DNA from: Ruegeria sp. THAF33
GTDB taxonomy: Bacteria; Pseudomonadota; Alphaproteobacteria; Rhodobacterales; Rhodobacteraceae
Assembly: GCF_009363615.1 (NCBI RefSeq)
Contig: NZ_CP045384.1
Location: forward strand, 2,230,501-2,294,500
Reading direction: 5' to 3'
DNA length: 64,000 nt
Positions 27,881-38,607 of the stretch are shown piece after piece. Both the position numbers and the translations under genes were made by a program. The notes under the pieces were generated by a model, which saw only the letters and a list, made by a program, of their open reading frames with translations, was not told where the DNA came from and made no database searches. Position 1 is the stretch's first letter, and every line of letters starts with the position of its first letter.

Positions 27881-28974
27881 GTGGTCTCCTTCTGCGCCAA
27901 TTGTTCGACAAGGGCGGTCAGACGCTCGGTGGCGTCAGGTGCCCCGACGGACAAGGCGGCATGGGCCATTTTCTGTGCGGCTTCGGGGTTCGTGAGAACC
28001 GTGGTGATTTGCTGTGTCAGCGCGGGAACGTCAAGAGCCTTTTCCGGGATCATGATGGCCCCGCCCGCCTGCACCAAGCCCCGTGCGTTGGCCGTCTGGT
28101 GATCTCCGGCGGCGGCGGCAAAGGGGATCAGGATCGACGGGCGCCCGATGACCGAGATATCGGCAACACTGGACGCGCCAGACCGCGAGATCACCAGTTG
28201 GGCATCCGACATGCGACGGGGGACATCATCAAAGAAGGGCTGCACATCGGCGCGGATGCCGTGTTCGTTGTAGAAGGCTGTGACGCGCTCGCCGTCCTCG
28301 TCCCGGGCCTGATGTGCCACGCGGATGTGAGTGCGGATTTCTTCGGGCAGTGCGGCGATGGCACCGGGCACCACATCGCTGAGGATGCGTGCGCCTTGCG
28401 ACCCGCCCATGACAAGGACCGACATCGGATAATCACCCGGCGGAATGTAACCGGCCGCAGCGCGGTCCAGAACGGCGGACCGGACCGGGTTGCCGGTGTG
28501 GATGCCATGTGCGCCCTCGGGCAGGTCCGTGGGCCACACACCGCAGGCCACCTGCGCGACACGGGTGGCGAACAACTGGTTCACACGCCCCAGCACCCCG
28601 TTCTGTTCGTGGATCATGCGGGGGATTTTGAGCATGGTCGCAGCGCTCAGCGCCGGGATCGAGGGATACCCGCCGAAACCGACAACGACGTCGGGCTTGT
28701 CCCGCATCATCTGGAACACCATGCCAGCCACGCCACCGGCAATCTTGGGGCCGGCCATGGCCTTGGCCGCCAGACCGCCACGCGCGAAAGTGGCCGATGA
28801 TGCCTCTACGATCTCGGTCGAATGCGGGAAACCACCGGTATAGCGGGCGCCGCGCGGGTCGGTAGACAGGCGCACACGCCAGCCCTTGTTCAGCATCGCC
28901 TCGGCCAGCGCCTGAGCCGGGAACATGTGCCCCCCGGTACCGCCAGCCGCAATCAACAGGTATGGAGTCCCCAT
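27877..28974 (-). CDS. murG: Lipid II synthase MurG
   Basis: A GT-B glycosyltransferase that adds GlcNAc to lipid I on the inner face of the cytoplasmic membrane. [18 protein letters not shown] at the start and [13 protein letters not shown] in the C-terminal domain are diagnostic G-loops, with [13 protein letters not shown] between. 365 residues from the ATG ([12 protein letters not shown]). That ATG overlaps the TAA of ftsW (TAATG), indicating coupled translation. Confidence 0.96.
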   Translation of the reverse strand: MGTPYLLIAAGGTGGHMFPAQALAEAMLNKGWRVRLSTDPRGARYTGGFPHSTEIVEASSATFARGGLAAKAMAGPKIAGGVAGMVFQMMRDKPDVVVGFGGYPSIPALSAATMLKIPRMIHEQNGVLGRVNQLFATRVAQVACGVWPTDLPEGAHGIHTGNPVRSAVLDRAAAGYIPPGDYPMSVLVMGGSQGARILSDVVPGAIAALPEEIRTHIRVAHQARDEDGERVTAFYNEHGIRADVQPFFDDVPRRMSDAQLVISRSGASSVADISVIGRPSILIPFAAAAGDHQTANARGLVQAGGAIMIPEKALDVPALTQQITTVLTNPEAAQKMAHAALSVGAPDATERLTALVEQLAQKETT

Positions 28975-30137
28975 TATCCTCGTCCGCGCAGAATTTCGCC
29001 AAGCTCGCCCTGTGGGCGGGTTCGGGTGAAGGCCAGCAGCATTCCGATCGCAATACCCCCTGCAATCAGGGATGAGCCGCCATAGCTGACAAAAGGCAGC
29101 GTCATGCCCTTCGCGGGCAACAGACGAACGGCAACACCCATGTTGATCATCGCCTGCACGCCGAACATGCAGGCCAGACCGGTGCCCGCCAGACGGATGA
29201 ACATGTCGCGTTCCCGCATCAGGCGCAGCAACGAGCGTACCACGACCAACGAGTAAAGCGCGATGATGATCAGCACCAGGATCAGGCCGTATTCTTCGGC
29301 CGCGACGGCAATGATGAAATCGGTATGCGCGTCCGGCAGCGACCACTTGACCTGCCCCTCACCCACACCGACGCCGAACAGCCCCCCTTCGCGGATGGCG
29401 TTGGTGGCATAGCCCAACTGGGTGGTCGGATCGACCTCTTGATTCAGAAAGCCATCGATACGGCGGGCAAAATGTTCAGAATTGGAATAGGCGAACATAC
29501 CGCCCAGAACAACAAACCCGGCCATTCCAACCAGCAGCAGCATCGGCGCCCCGGCGACAAAATACATCACCCCCCAGCCGAACAGGATCAGGCAGGCCTG
29601 ACCGAAATCAGGTTGCATCACCAGCATGCCGACAATCGCCATGCACAGGGCAAATGACCAGATCCGCCCCGGCGGGCCGTTGATCTCTTGTGAAGCAGCC
29701 AGCAGCCATGCAGCAACGACGATGAAGCCGGGCTTCAGAAACTCGGACGGCTGAAGCGAGGCGAACCCCAGCGAATACCAGCGCACCGCGCCCTTGCCAA
29801 AGTCGGTCCCGAACACGGGCAGGAAAACCAGTGCCACGAAGGCCCCCAGGAAACCCAGCACCGCCAAACGACGCACCAGCGTCGGCGACATCATCGAGGT
29901 CAGAAGCATCGCAATCAGCGCCAATCCGCCGAAGATGGCCTGACGTTCGACATAGTGGAACGGATCGAACCCGTTTCGCCCGGCCAGCGGCGGCGAAGAC
30001 GCCAGCCCCAGCAACAGACCGATGGCAAACAGGATCAGAACGCAGGACATCGTCCAGCGATCGATTGTGCGCCACCATTTCGGTAGAATCGGTTCTCCGC
30101 GCTGGTCCTGGACCGCGCCATACACCATCTCAGTCAT
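28974..30137 (-). CDS. ftsW: Septal peptidoglycan polymerase FtsW
   Basis: A SEDS-family glycosyltransferase, 387 residues, about ten transmembrane helices. It polymerises lipid II at the septum with FtsI. Family stretches include [19 protein letters not shown], with the conserved W-x-P/Q-x-E region, and the C-terminal [16 protein letters not shown]. The upstream gap to the cupin gene is about 230 bases, so it may be the start of its own transcript (ftsW-murG-murC...). Confidence 0.95.
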   Translation of the reverse strand: MTEMVYGAVQDQRGEPILPKWWRTIDRWTMSCVLILFAIGLLLGLASSPPLAGRNGFDPFHYVERQAIFGGLALIAMLLTSMMSPTLVRRLAVLGFLGAFVALVFLPVFGTDFGKGAVRWYSLGFASLQPSEFLKPGFIVVAAWLLAASQEINGPPGRIWSFALCMAIVGMLVMQPDFGQACLILFGWGVMYFVAGAPMLLLVGMAGFVVLGGMFAYSNSEHFARRIDGFLNQEVDPTTQLGYATNAIREGGLFGVGVGEGQVKWSLPDAHTDFIIAVAAEEYGLILVLIIIALYSLVVVRSLLRLMRERDMFIRLAGTGLACMFGVQAMINMGVAVRLLPAKGMTLPFVSYGGSSLIAGGIAIGMLLAFTRTRPQGELGEILRGRG

Positions 30138-30364
30138 GAGATACCGCCACTCTCTGCCTCGTCAACGCCCCGTTTTCGGGGTCTGGTTGAGACTCTACAG
30201 GGATTTTTGTGTTTGGGCTAGTAGGATGAAGCCACAAGGCATAAATCGACCTTCCAGGCCCAAAGCACCCCCGGCTGCACGTGGCGGCCCGTGGATGTTG
30301 CAGCTTTGGGCACTCCGCTTAGCGGAGCGGCGCGCGTTGATCCCAAAAGGCGGGTTGCTATGCA
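30138..30364. other. Gap between the cupin gene and ftsW
   Basis: About 230 bases. It contains a 6-bp inverted repeat with a 3-base loop (30313-30318 with 30322-30327), possibly a weak terminator for the cupin gene, and should contain a promoter for ftsW. No further structure or gene is supported. Confidence 0.4.
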
Positions 30365-30700
30365 TTATTCCTTGATCGGATATCGGTCGGGTTCCTCAAA
30401 CACGTCAATGACGCGAGACCCCGCCTTGATGGTCCCTCCGTGCGCGACTCCGCTTGGGATCGAGTAGCTGTCGCCGGGGCGGTAGATGCGGGTCTGGCCA
30501 CCGATCGTGAGTTCAATTTCACCCTCAACCACCGTCCCCCATTGGGCACCATGCGAATGCAGGGGAAGCTCCATGTCCTTGAGGAAAGTGAAGAAAGCGA
30601 CCAGCCCTGCATCTGATCGAATGACGGCCGTCTGCACCACGTCTTCAGGAAAAGGCACATCCAGTTTTGGAAATGACGAAATAAATTCGGGGAATTGCAT
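30365..30700 (-). CDS. Small cupin-domain protein
   Basis: 111 residues, one cupin barrel. Metal-type motif 1 is LPLHSHGAQWGTVVEGEI and motif 2 is RPGDSYSIPSGVAHGG. The residues (H, H, E, then H) suggest a bound metal. The family is functionally diverse and no substrate can be inferred. It lies within the dcw region but on its own, after the flavoprotein gene and before ftsW, and so is probably a passenger rather than a division gene. Confidence 0.78.
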   Translation of the reverse strand: MQFPEFISSFPKLDVPFPEDVVQTAVIRSDAGLVAFFTFLKDMELPLHSHGAQWGTVVEGEIELTIGGQTRIYRPGDSYSIPSGVAHGGTIKAGSRVIDVFEEPDRYPIKE

Positions 30701-30889
30701 TCCGAGTTCCTTTTGCCAGTTTGTCTTGTCAAAACCTCTTTGCGGTATGGCCGCAGCATGTCAGTGCGCTAAAATTCTGGCAATCGCCCTGTCAGCCGAC
30801 CTCGAATTTGCGAGAACACGGCGAGCGCGCGCCGCGCGACTTCGGCATGGGCTCTTGCCATCTTGTTTAATCCACGCCATCCCCCGCGC

Positions 30890-32086
30890 ATGACCTACGA
30901 CACGATCATCCTTGGGGCCGGGGCTGCCGGCATGATGTGTGCGGCCCATTGCGGGGGGCGCGTGCTGGTGATTGATCACGCCAAGGCACCCGGCGAGAAA
31001 ATCCGCATCTCGGGCGGGGGGCGCTGCAATTTCACCAACATCCATGCCGGGCCGGGCAACTTCCTGTCGCGGAACCCGCATTTCTGCAAATCCGCCCTTG
31101 CACGGTACACGCAATGGGATTTCATCGATCTGGTCGGACGTCACAACATCGCCTGGCATGAAAAAACCCTGGGCCAGTTGTTCTGCGATGGCTCTTCGAA
31201 ACAGATCATCCGGATGTTGCTGGATGAAATGAGCGGTGCAGGAGCAGAGCTGTGGATACAAACCTCGTTGCGCGATCTGCGCAAGACCGAAAGCGGCTTT
31301 GCACTGGAGGTGGAGCGTGACGGGCAAAGGCAGCATCTGACCTGCACCAATCTGGTGCTGGCAACGGGCGGGAAATCGATTCCCAAGATGGGCGCAACCG
31401 GGCTGGCCTATGACATCGCGCGCCAGTTCGGATTGCGGATGACCGAGACGCGGGCGGCGCTGGTGCCTTTCACCTTCTCGGACGGGCGGTTCAAGGACCT
31501 GTCCGGCGTTTCACTGCCCGCGCGACTTTCGAATGATCGCGCCAGCTTCGACGAGGCGCTGCTGTTCACCCATCGCGGTCTCAGCGGGCCGTCGGTGTTG
31601 CAGCTGTCGTCATACTGGCGCGAAGGTGAGGCAATCCGGGTGAACCTGATCCCCGACCTTCCCCTGCTGGATCTGTTGCGCGCACAGCGGCAAAGCGCGG
31701 GTCGCAAGGCGCTGACCACTGAACTGGCGCGGCATCTGCCGGCCCGGCTGGTCGATTATCTGTGCCGGGTCATTCCGATGTCCGGGAAGCTGGCGGATCA
31801 GTCGGACGCGAAACTGACCGGGCTGACCTCGGCCCTGTCTGCGTGGCAACTGGTGCCGTCGGGGACCGAGGGGTATCGTACCGCCGAAGTCACCTTGGGC
31901 GGGATCGACACGGATGACTTGTCCTCGAAAACGTTGGAGGCCAAGGATGTCCCCGGCCTCTATGCAATCGGCGAAGCGGTGGATGTCACCGGCTGGTTGG
32001 GCGGCTACAACTTCCAGTGGGCATGGTCGTCAGGCCATGCCGCAGGTGTTGCAATTGCCGCCGGGCGTCAACCTACGACGTTGTAG
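30890..32086 (+). CDS. FAD-dependent oxidoreductase of the BaiN/HI0933 family
   Basis: About 398 residues, the only plus-strand gene inside the dcw region. ILGAGAAGMMCAAHCGG is the dinucleotide-binding start, KIRISGGGRCNFTN the HI0933-family signature, LVLATGGKSIPKMGATG the central motif, and YAIGEAVDVTGWLGGYNFQWA the C-terminal flavin contact. Family members include a bile-acid reductase, but the substrate here is unknown. The ATG reading MTYDTIILGAG was chosen over a longer frame. Its 3' end overlaps the 3' end of the opposite lipoprotein gene by 19 bases. Confidence 0.88.
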   Translation: MTYDTIILGAGAAGMMCAAHCGGRVLVIDHAKAPGEKIRISGGGRCNFTNIHAGPGNFLSRNPHFCKSALARYTQWDFIDLVGRHNIAWHEKTLGQLFCDGSSKQIIRMLLDEMSGAGAELWIQTSLRDLRKTESGFALEVERDGQRQHLTCTNLVLATGGKSIPKMGATGLAYDIARQFGLRMTETRAALVPFTFSDGRFKDLSGVSLPARLSNDRASFDEALLFTHRGLSGPSVLQLSSYWREGEAIRVNLIPDLPLLDLLRAQRQSAGRKALTTELARHLPARLVDYLCRVIPMSGKLADQSDAKLTGLTSALSAWQLVPSGTEGYRTAEVTLGGIDTDDLSSKTLEAKDVPGLYAIGEAVDVTGWLGGYNFQWAWSSGHAAGVAIAAGRQPTTL

Positions 32087-32448
32087 CCGCGTCCGCGCAT
32101 GCAGTTGCGCACGATCACCTCTTTGTTCTGGTTTTTGTTGATGACGTCTGCGCCAGCGCCTACCAGGGCACCTGCCACAGCCGCACGACCAAGATTGTCG
32201 CTGCTGTCCTGAACGATCCCGGTAACGGCCGCGGCACCCACTGCGCCAATTGCTGCGTTCCCCGCGGTAGAGCCATCAACGCTGCTCTGCGACGCCGCCA
32301 GTTGTTGGCATTGCTGCAGGTCCACGTTGTAATTCGGACCGACCGGGCCGTCCACGATGGGCTGATAGTTGGCACCCGTGTTCGTACAGGCCCCCGCAAC
32401 AAGAATGGCGGGCAGGATCAGAGAAAGTCTACGAAATGGCATAGTCAT
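32068..32448 (-). CDS. Glycine-zipper lipoprotein
   Basis: 126 residues. The signal peptide ends in VAGAC with the lipidated Cys at 21. The mature part has a Gly/Ala-rich, zipper-like stretch (NAAIGAVGAAAVTGIV and GRAAVAGALVGAGAD) and ends with CMRGRGYNVVG, which matches the small outer-membrane-associated glycine-zipper lipoproteins. Envelope location is expected. It overlaps the end of the flavoprotein gene and comes between murD and ftsW. A start two codons later is equally possible. Confidence 0.72.
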   Translation of the reverse strand: MTMPFRRLSLILPAILVAGACTNTGANYQPIVDGPVGPNYNVDLQQCQQLAASQSSVDGSTAGNAAIGAVGAAAVTGIVQDSSDNLGRAAVAGALVGAGADVINKNQNKEVIVRNCMRGRGYNVVG

Positions 32449-32547
32449 AACCTCGTGTTGAATCTGGAGGCAGGCAAAACCAATAGTGATGCCGCGTCAA
32501 GCTGATAGCATCCAAGCTTGGCCCAGCCGGCGGTCTATTGCAAATGG

Positions 32548-33948
32548 CTATTCTGTCAGCCTGCACTTGACCTGCGCTGCAAAATCCTCGCCGCGCTGTT
32601 CAAAGTTGTCGTATTGGTCGAAACTGGCCGCAGCCGGGGCCAACAGCACAGTATCACCGGCCTCGGCATCCGCCATGGCTTGTGCCACGGCGGCCTCCAT
32701 CGTGGTGCAGACCTGCGCGTCTGCTTCAAGCTGCATCGCAAAACCGGCCGCTTCGCGTCCGATCACATAGGCCTTGATGACCTTACCCGTCGCCGTGTTC
32801 AGGGCTGATATGCCGCCCTCTTTCTCAAGACCGCCGCAAATCCATCGGATCTTTTTGAACGCCATAAGCGCTTTCAGGGCGCTGTCGACATTGGTCGCCT
32901 TGGAGTCGTTGACATAGGTAACCCCATCGGCCTCGGCGATGATCTGGCTGCGATGCGGCAGGCCCGGATAGGAATGCAGCGCATCTTCGATCACGCGCGG
33001 GGCAAGGCCCAGCGACCGGCAGGCGGCGTAGGCCGCGCAGGCATTCTGGTGGTTGTGTGCACCGGGCAGGCCTTTGATCGCGCGCAGGTCGATAGACCCC
33101 GCCTGCCGCCCTTTGCGGTATTCCGACAGGAACCCTTTGCGCGCGAAAACCTGCCAGCCCGGCCCGGTCAGCTTCCGCGCCACCGAGATACGGATCACCC
33201 GGTCATCCGATGGCCCTTCGGCCAGTTGCCCGGCCAAAAACGCACCTTCGGTTTCGTCGACGCCAATGATCGCGCGGTCGGGGCCGCCTTCGGAAAAGAG
33301 GCGCCGTTTGGCCGCGAAATATCCACCCATGCCGCCGTGGCGGTCCAGATGATCGGGCGACAGGTTGGTGAACACCGCCACATCGGGGGTCAGAGCGCGG
33401 GCCAGTTCCGTCTGGTAACTGCTGAGCTCCAACACCACGACCGAGCCATCTCCGCCCGGATCGATATCCAGAACCCCGCGCCCGATATTGCCCGCCAACT
33501 GCGCCTCGCGCCCGGCCTCGGTCAGAATGTGGTGGATCAACGCCGCCGTGGTCGATTTGCCGTTCGAGCCCGTCACCGCGATCACGCGCGGAGGCGTGTC
33601 GTAGTTGTTCCATTCCGGTCCGGCAAAGGAGCGGAAGAACAGGCCGATGTCATTGTCCACCGGCACGCCTGCATCCAAGGCTGCCGCCACCACGGGGTTC
33701 GGTTCAGGATAGAGATGCGGAATGCCCGGTGAGACGATCAGCGAGGCGATGTCGTCAAATGCCCCATGCTTGCGCAGGTCTGCGCAGGTGAAACCCTCGC
33801 CTTCGGCGGTTTCACGGGCGGCCGGGTTGTCATCCCAGCACACCGGTTCCGCCCCGCCCGTACGCAGCGCACGTGCAGTAGCCAGACCGGACCGGCCCAG
33901 CCCCAGAACGGCCACTTTCTGCCCTGCAAAGCCTTTGACCGGGATCAT
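32548..33948 (-). CDS. murD: UDP-N-acetylmuramoylalanine--D-glutamate ligase MurD
   Basis: 466 residues. [15 protein letters not shown] is the N-terminal fold, [18 protein letters not shown] is the ATP P-loop and [17 protein letters not shown] the substrate motif. It adds D-Glu to UDP-MurNAc-L-Ala. Its ATG overlaps the TAA of the upstream membrane gene (TAATG), so translation of the two is probably coupled. Confidence 0.96.
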   Translation of the reverse strand: MIPVKGFAGQKVAVLGLGRSGLATARALRTGGAEPVCWDDNPAARETAEGEGFTCADLRKHGAFDDIASLIVSPGIPHLYPEPNPVVAAALDAGVPVDNDIGLFFRSFAGPEWNNYDTPPRVIAVTGSNGKSTTAALIHHILTEAGREAQLAGNIGRGVLDIDPGGDGSVVVLELSSYQTELARALTPDVAVFTNLSPDHLDRHGGMGGYFAAKRRLFSEGGPDRAIIGVDETEGAFLAGQLAEGPSDDRVIRISVARKLTGPGWQVFARKGFLSEYRKGRQAGSIDLRAIKGLPGAHNHQNACAAYAACRSLGLAPRVIEDALHSYPGLPHRSQIIAEADGVTYVNDSKATNVDSALKALMAFKKIRWICGGLEKEGGISALNTATGKVIKAYVIGREAAGFAMQLEADAQVCTTMEAAVAQAMADAEAGDTVLLAPAAASFDQYDNFEQRGEDFAAQVKCRLTE

Positions 33949-34559
33949 TAGGGGGTCACCTTTTTTAGATTACCGAAGATCGTGAAATCACCAACAGCTA
34001 CGACCCCGCCAATAATAAACAGCAACGAAATGAAAAACGATAATATTTGTACGCTTACTGCCTCGCGGTCGTAGCGACCACTCAATTGAGTAAGCCTGTA
34101 GCCAACTACTAATGCTGCGGAGTTTGCAACGTGAAGGAACGCGACCAATACTACAAACGCGGTGATCAAATACACACGGAAATCAAAGCCGACAAAGGCC
34201 AATAAAACCAGTATGAAAAAAATCGCAATCGCGAGCCACAAAGCTTGATCAGAAGAACGATGAGAAGACTTACTTTTGGGCCACCTTTTTATTACGCTTT
34301 GGCTAAGCATTAATATGGGGATTGGCACAATGACTGCCAAAACTGACAAAATCAACGCTACCAGGATCACACCCCAGTACGAACTGCACAGATCAAAAAA
34401 ACCAAGAATGTTGTTTAAAAACAAACTGGTAACACCTTTCCAAAGAGGAACGCTTTCCAAAAATTTTAAAAAAATTACAGCCAACCCTGCCGACTGCAAC
34501 CCTGCCGCGATGGCGTAAAGTCGTTCACGCCAACACAATTCCATTTGATCGCAAGTCAT
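33948..34559 (-). CDS. Unknown multi-pass membrane protein between mraY and murD
   Basis: 203 residues with five or so hydrophobic segments (near 15-35, 60-85, 105-125, 130-150 and 170-195) and a basic loop [13 protein letters not shown]. No family recognised. The gene is clearly A/T-richer than mraY and murD, with runs of A/T rare elsewhere in the cluster, which suggests acquisition. Yet it fits the operon tightly: 16 bases after the mraY stop with AAGG upstream, and its stop overlaps the murD ATG. Any role in the envelope is inference from position alone. Confidence 0.72.
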   Translation of the reverse strand: MTCDQMELCWRERLYAIAAGLQSAGLAVIFLKFLESVPLWKGVTSLFLNNILGFFDLCSSYWGVILVALILSVLAVIVPIPILMLSQSVIKRWPKSKSSHRSSDQALWLAIAIFFILVLLAFVGFDFRVYLITAFVVLVAFLHVANSAALVVGYRLTQLSGRYDREAVSVQILSFFISLLFIIGGVVAVGDFTIFGNLKKVTP

Positions 34560-34575
34560 TCCGCGTTGCCTTAAA

Positions 34576-35658
34576 CTACCGCACCTTCAGCGTCGCCAGA
34601 CCGATCATCGCCAGGATCAGCGAGATGATCCAGAAGCGGATCACGATGGTCGGCTCGGCCCAGCCTTTTTTCTCATAGTGGTGATGAATCGGGGCCATCA
34701 GGAAGACCCGTTTGCCGGTGCGCTTGAAGTAGAGGACCTGAATGATCACGCTCAGCGCCTCGACCACGAACAGGCCGCCGACCACGGCCAGAACCAGCTC
34801 GTGCTTGGTGGCCACGGCGATGGCACCCAGCGCGCCGCCCAGGGCCAGCGATCCGGTGTCACCCATGAACACTGCCGCCGGAGGGGCGTTGTACCAGAGA
34901 AACCCGAGGCCGGCTCCGAACAACGCGGAGGTGAATATGAAGATCTCACCGGTGCCCGGGACGTAATGCACATCGAGATATTCGGTAAAGTCGACCCGAC
35001 CGACCGCATAGGCGATAACGCCCAGGGTCGAGGCTGCGATCATCGCTGGCATAATAGCCAGCCCGTCCAGACCGTCGGTCAGGTTCACCGCATTGGCGGC
35101 CCCCACGATCACGACAATCGCAAAGGGGATATAGAAGATGCCCAGATTGACCAGCGTGTCCTTGAAGACTGGTACAGCGAGCTGGTTCTGCAAGGCTTCG
35201 GGATGGTGCAACGTCGCCCAAAGCGATGCCAGCACGGCGATGATCACGCCCAACGCCAGGCGCATCCGGCCCGAGACCCCTTGCGTATTCTGTTTTGAAA
35301 CCTTGGCATAGTCGTCCGCAAATCCGATGGCCGCATAAGACAAGGTCACAAAAAGAACCATCCAGACATACGGGTTGTCCAGCCGCGCCCAGACAAGGGT
35401 TGACGTGACCAAAGCTCCGACAATCAGCAATCCACCCATCGTCGGCGTGCCTGCCTTGGAAAAATGCCCTTCGGGGCCGTCGTCACGGATCGGCTGGCCT
35501 TTGCCCTGTTTCTTGCGCAGCACGTTGATCAGGGGTTTTCCGAAGATGAACCCAAAAATCAGCGCGGTCATGAAGGCACCGCCTGCGCGGAAGGTGATAT
35601 ACCGGAAGAGGTTCCAGAAATCCCCTCCGTCCGACAGAGCGGTCAACCAGTACAGCAT
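34576..35658 (-). CDS. mraY: Phospho-N-acetylmuramoyl-pentapeptide transferase MraY
   Basis: A 360-residue polytopic enzyme that makes lipid I from UDP-MurNAc-pentapeptide and undecaprenyl phosphate. Catalytic motifs [21 protein letters not shown] and [15 protein letters not shown], plus [12 protein letters not shown] near the C-terminus, are all present. Follows murF after 36 bases. Confidence 0.97.
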   Translation of the reverse strand: MLYWLTALSDGGDFWNLFRYITFRAGGAFMTALIFGFIFGKPLINVLRKKQGKGQPIRDDGPEGHFSKAGTPTMGGLLIVGALVTSTLVWARLDNPYVWMVLFVTLSYAAIGFADDYAKVSKQNTQGVSGRMRLALGVIIAVLASLWATLHHPEALQNQLAVPVFKDTLVNLGIFYIPFAIVVIVGAANAVNLTDGLDGLAIMPAMIAASTLGVIAYAVGRVDFTEYLDVHYVPGTGEIFIFTSALFGAGLGFLWYNAPPAAVFMGDTGSLALGGALGAIAVATKHELVLAVVGGLFVVEALSVIIQVLYFKRTGKRVFLMAPIHHHYEKKGWAEPTIVIRFWIISLILAMIGLATLKVR

Positions 35659-35694
35659 GACAATACCTTTCTCACACGAGGCGCGCGGGCAAGT

Positions 35695-37089
35695 TCACCC
35701 ATCAAGCGCGCCCCCTTGCCCCATTTTGCGCAGACCGTCAACAATCGCGGCCAACGCCATGCTGAGTGAGCCCTTGGCGAGCACCGTGTCTCCATCCCGG
35801 ATCAAAGCAGGCAGATGTTCTGCCATTTCCGCACTGGTTGCGAACCAGAGCCCACGTTTCTTCTCGGGCAGCGCGCGGTGCATCGCCTGCATCAACGGCC
35901 CGATGCAATGAACCTGATCCACCCGCGCCATCGCCTCGATATCCGCCATGGCGGCATGCATGGCCTCTTCCTGGGCGCCCAGTTCCTTCATGTCACCCAG
36001 AAACGCAATGCGGCGGGTGCCTTTGGAGGCGGCCAAGACATCCAGCGCAGCCTCCATCGAGGTCGGGTTGGCGTTGTAGCTGTCATCCAAAAGCTCGATC
36101 TGCCCACCCCCTGACAATGGCAAGCTTTCGCGTACCCCACGCCCCTTGACGGGTGACCACGCTGGCAGGCCCGCGATGGCCTGATCCAGATCGACCCCCA
36201 ATTCGACGCAGGCCGCCAAAGCGCCAAGCGCGTTCATCGCGAAATGCGTGCCGGCGGAGTTCACCTCTAATTGAATCACCTGATCACCGACCAGTGCCCT
36301 GGCCTTCACTGCGTTGGACTCGGGTTGAACATCGGTCAGCCGGTAATCCGCCGCGCTGCGCCCAAAATCAACAATCCCCGCCCCATGCGCCTGCGCTGTC
36401 TGGCGCAGGATGTCCGCGTGGTCGATATCTGCATTGACGATCGCAGCCCCGCCAGGTTCAAGCCCTTCAAAGATCGCCGCTTTTTCCCGGGCAATACCAG
36501 CCACCGACTCGAAAGCCTCCAGATGCACTGCCGCCACGGTCGTCACCAGCGCCACATGCGGGCGGGCCTGTTCGGCGAGCGGGGCAATTTCGCCGGGGTG
36601 ATTCATGCCGATCTCGATCACCGCAAATTCCGTATCGCGAGGCATCCGCGCGAGGGTCAGGGGCACGCCCCAATGGTTGTTGTAACTGGCGACGCTGGCG
36701 TGGGTTTTCCCTTGGGTTTCCAGAATTGTCGCCAGCATTTCCTTGGTCGATGTTTTACCCACACTGCCTGTCACGCCGACCACGCGCGCATCCGTTCGGG
36801 CCCGTGCTGCTTTCCCCAGGGCCTCTAGCCCCGCCTGCACGTCTTTGACGATCAGCAGAGGAGCCCCGTCCGGTACATCGTCCGGAACACGGGAAACCAG
36901 TGCGGCGCCTGCTCCTTTTTCCAGCGCCTGTGCGACGAAATCATGCCCGTCCCGCGCTGCTTTCAGCGCCACGAACAGATCGCCGGGTCGAAGGGTGCGG
37001 GTGTCGATGGATACGCCATTTGCGGTCCAGTCGGTCGTCGCCTGACCGCCCGTCGCCGCGGCCGCTTCGGATGCAGTCCAGAGCGTCAT
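35695..37089 (-). CDS. murF: UDP-MurNAc-tripeptide--D-Ala-D-Ala ligase MurF
   Basis: 464 residues. VTGSVGKTSTKEMLATIL is the P-loop, SYNNHWGVPLTL and EIGMNHPGEI are Mur-ligase blocks, and LLDDSYNANPTSM is the C-terminal catalytic stretch. It adds D-Ala-D-Ala to the tripeptide precursor. Its ATG overlaps the stop of murE (ATGA). Confidence 0.96.
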   Translation of the reverse strand: MTLWTASEAAAATGGQATTDWTANGVSIDTRTLRPGDLFVALKAARDGHDFVAQALEKGAGAALVSRVPDDVPDGAPLLIVKDVQAGLEALGKAARARTDARVVGVTGSVGKTSTKEMLATILETQGKTHASVASYNNHWGVPLTLARMPRDTEFAVIEIGMNHPGEIAPLAEQARPHVALVTTVAAVHLEAFESVAGIAREKAAIFEGLEPGGAAIVNADIDHADILRQTAQAHGAGIVDFGRSAADYRLTDVQPESNAVKARALVGDQVIQLEVNSAGTHFAMNALGALAACVELGVDLDQAIAGLPAWSPVKGRGVRESLPLSGGGQIELLDDSYNANPTSMEAALDVLAASKGTRRIAFLGDMKELGAQEEAMHAAMADIEAMARVDQVHCIGPLMQAMHRALPEKKRGLWFATSAEMAEHLPALIRDGDTVLAKGSLSMALAAIVDGLRKMGQGGALDG

Positions 37090-38585
37090 GCGACCCTCCC
37101 GTCCAGCGCTGCAACGGAAATGCTGGCCTGTTCCACATCGTCGAAGGGCAGAACCTGATCCCCCACGATCTGACCGGTTTCATGCCCCTTTCCGGCGATC
37201 AGCAGCGCATCACCGGGTTGCAGCGCATCGATGCCGCGCAGGATGGCCTCGGCGCGGTCGCCGACTTCGGTCACGCTGGCGTCGCCTGCTGCCTCTGACG
37301 CGCCTGCCATCACGGCCGCGCGGATGACTGCGGGATCTTCGCTGCGCGGGTTGTCATCGGTGACAAAGACCACGTCTGCATGGTGGGCTGCCGCCCTACC
37401 CATCAAGGGGCGTTTGCTGGCGTCGCGATCCCCGCCCGCACCGATAACGGCAATCAGACGGCCCATCACATGCGGGCGCAGCGCCTTGAGAGCCGTGGCG
37501 ACAGCATCAGGCGTGTGGGCATAATCCACAAACACCGCCGCTCCATTGTCACGCGTGGCTGCCAGTTGCATCCGCCCGCGAACCGTCGTCAGATGGGGCA
37601 GAGTTTCGAACACGCTTTCAGGGCTGTCCCCGGCAGCAATCACCAGCCCACAGGCCAGCAGGATGTTTTCGGCCTGGAACCCGCCGATCAGGTTCAGGCG
37701 GGTCTGGAACGTTCGGCCCTGCCACGCAAAGCGCAGGTCCTGCCCCGTGGCGTCGAACCGCTGGTTGATCAGACACAGGTCGGCATCGCCCAGCCCCACC
37801 GTCAGCACCGACTGGCCGCGCATCTCGGCGATCCGCCGGACCTGGGCCCCTTTCGGGTCGCTCAGGTTGACGACGGCCGTTCCATCCTGCGGCAAAACCC
37901 GGTCGAACAGACCGGCCTTTGCGTTGAAATAGGCCTCGAAGGTTTCGTGGTAATCCAGGTGGTCCTGCGTGAAGTTCGAGAAACCGGCGGCGGTCAGGTG
38001 AACGCCATCAAGGCGGCGCTGCTCAAGGCCGTGGGACGAAGCCTCCATTGCGGCATGGGTCACACCGTTCTCGGCCGCCTCGGCCAGACAGCGGTGCAAG
38101 GTGATCGGCTCGGGCGTGGTGTGGGCCAGCGGCGCTGTCCACGCACCTTCAACCCCGGTGGTGCCGAGGTTTACGGCGGCGTGGCCAAGCGCGGACCAGA
38201 TCTGCCGGACGAAGGTGGAAACAGATGTTTTGCCGTTCGTTCCCGTTACGGCCACGATGGTTTGCGGCTGCGCGCCGAACCACAGCGCCGCGGCACCGGC
38301 CAGCGCCTGACGCGGGTCTTCCGCCACGGCCAGCGCTGCGTCCGAGGCTGCCAGTTCGGCCTCGGCGATCTCTGCCCCTTCGGTATCGGTCAGGATCGCA
38401 GCGGCCCCCATGCGCAGGGCAAACTGGATGAACTCTGCGCCATGAACGCGGGACCCGGGCAGCGCGGCAAAGAGGAAGCCCTCTTTCACCTCGCGGCTGT
38501 CAACGGCCAGACCAGTGATATCCGGGTTTGCGCCCTCTCTTGCGGTCAGGGCCAGCTGGCTGAGTTTCTTCGTCCTTGTGCCCAT
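37086..38585 (-). CDS. murE: UDP-MurNAc-dipeptide--meso-DAP ligase MurE
   Basis: 499 residues. VTGTNGKTSVSTFVRQIW is the P-loop; VTDDNPRSEDPAVIR contains the DNPR motif that marks meso-diaminopimelate specificity in this family, so the wall is expected to be DAP-type. It follows ftsI with 22 bases between and overlaps murF. Confidence 0.96.
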   Translation of the reverse strand: MGTRTKKLSQLALTAREGANPDITGLAVDSREVKEGFLFAALPGSRVHGAEFIQFALRMGAAAILTDTEGAEIAEAELAASDAALAVAEDPRQALAGAAALWFGAQPQTIVAVTGTNGKTSVSTFVRQIWSALGHAAVNLGTTGVEGAWTAPLAHTTPEPITLHRCLAEAAENGVTHAAMEASSHGLEQRRLDGVHLTAAGFSNFTQDHLDYHETFEAYFNAKAGLFDRVLPQDGTAVVNLSDPKGAQVRRIAEMRGQSVLTVGLGDADLCLINQRFDATGQDLRFAWQGRTFQTRLNLIGGFQAENILLACGLVIAAGDSPESVFETLPHLTTVRGRMQLAATRDNGAAVFVDYAHTPDAVATALKALRPHVMGRLIAVIGAGGDRDASKRPLMGRAAAHHADVVFVTDDNPRSEDPAVIRAAVMAGASEAAGDASVTEVGDRAEAILRGIDALQPGDALLIAGKGHETGQIVGDQVLPFDDVEQASISVAALDGRVA

Positions 38586-38607
38586 GACCCACCTCTTGCC
38601 GGACAGC

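Noticed and set aside
30226..30375. 49-codon plus-strand frame in the gap between ftsW and the cupin gene
   Set aside because: No ribosome-binding site and Arg/Pro-rich composition as expected by chance in GC-rich DNA.
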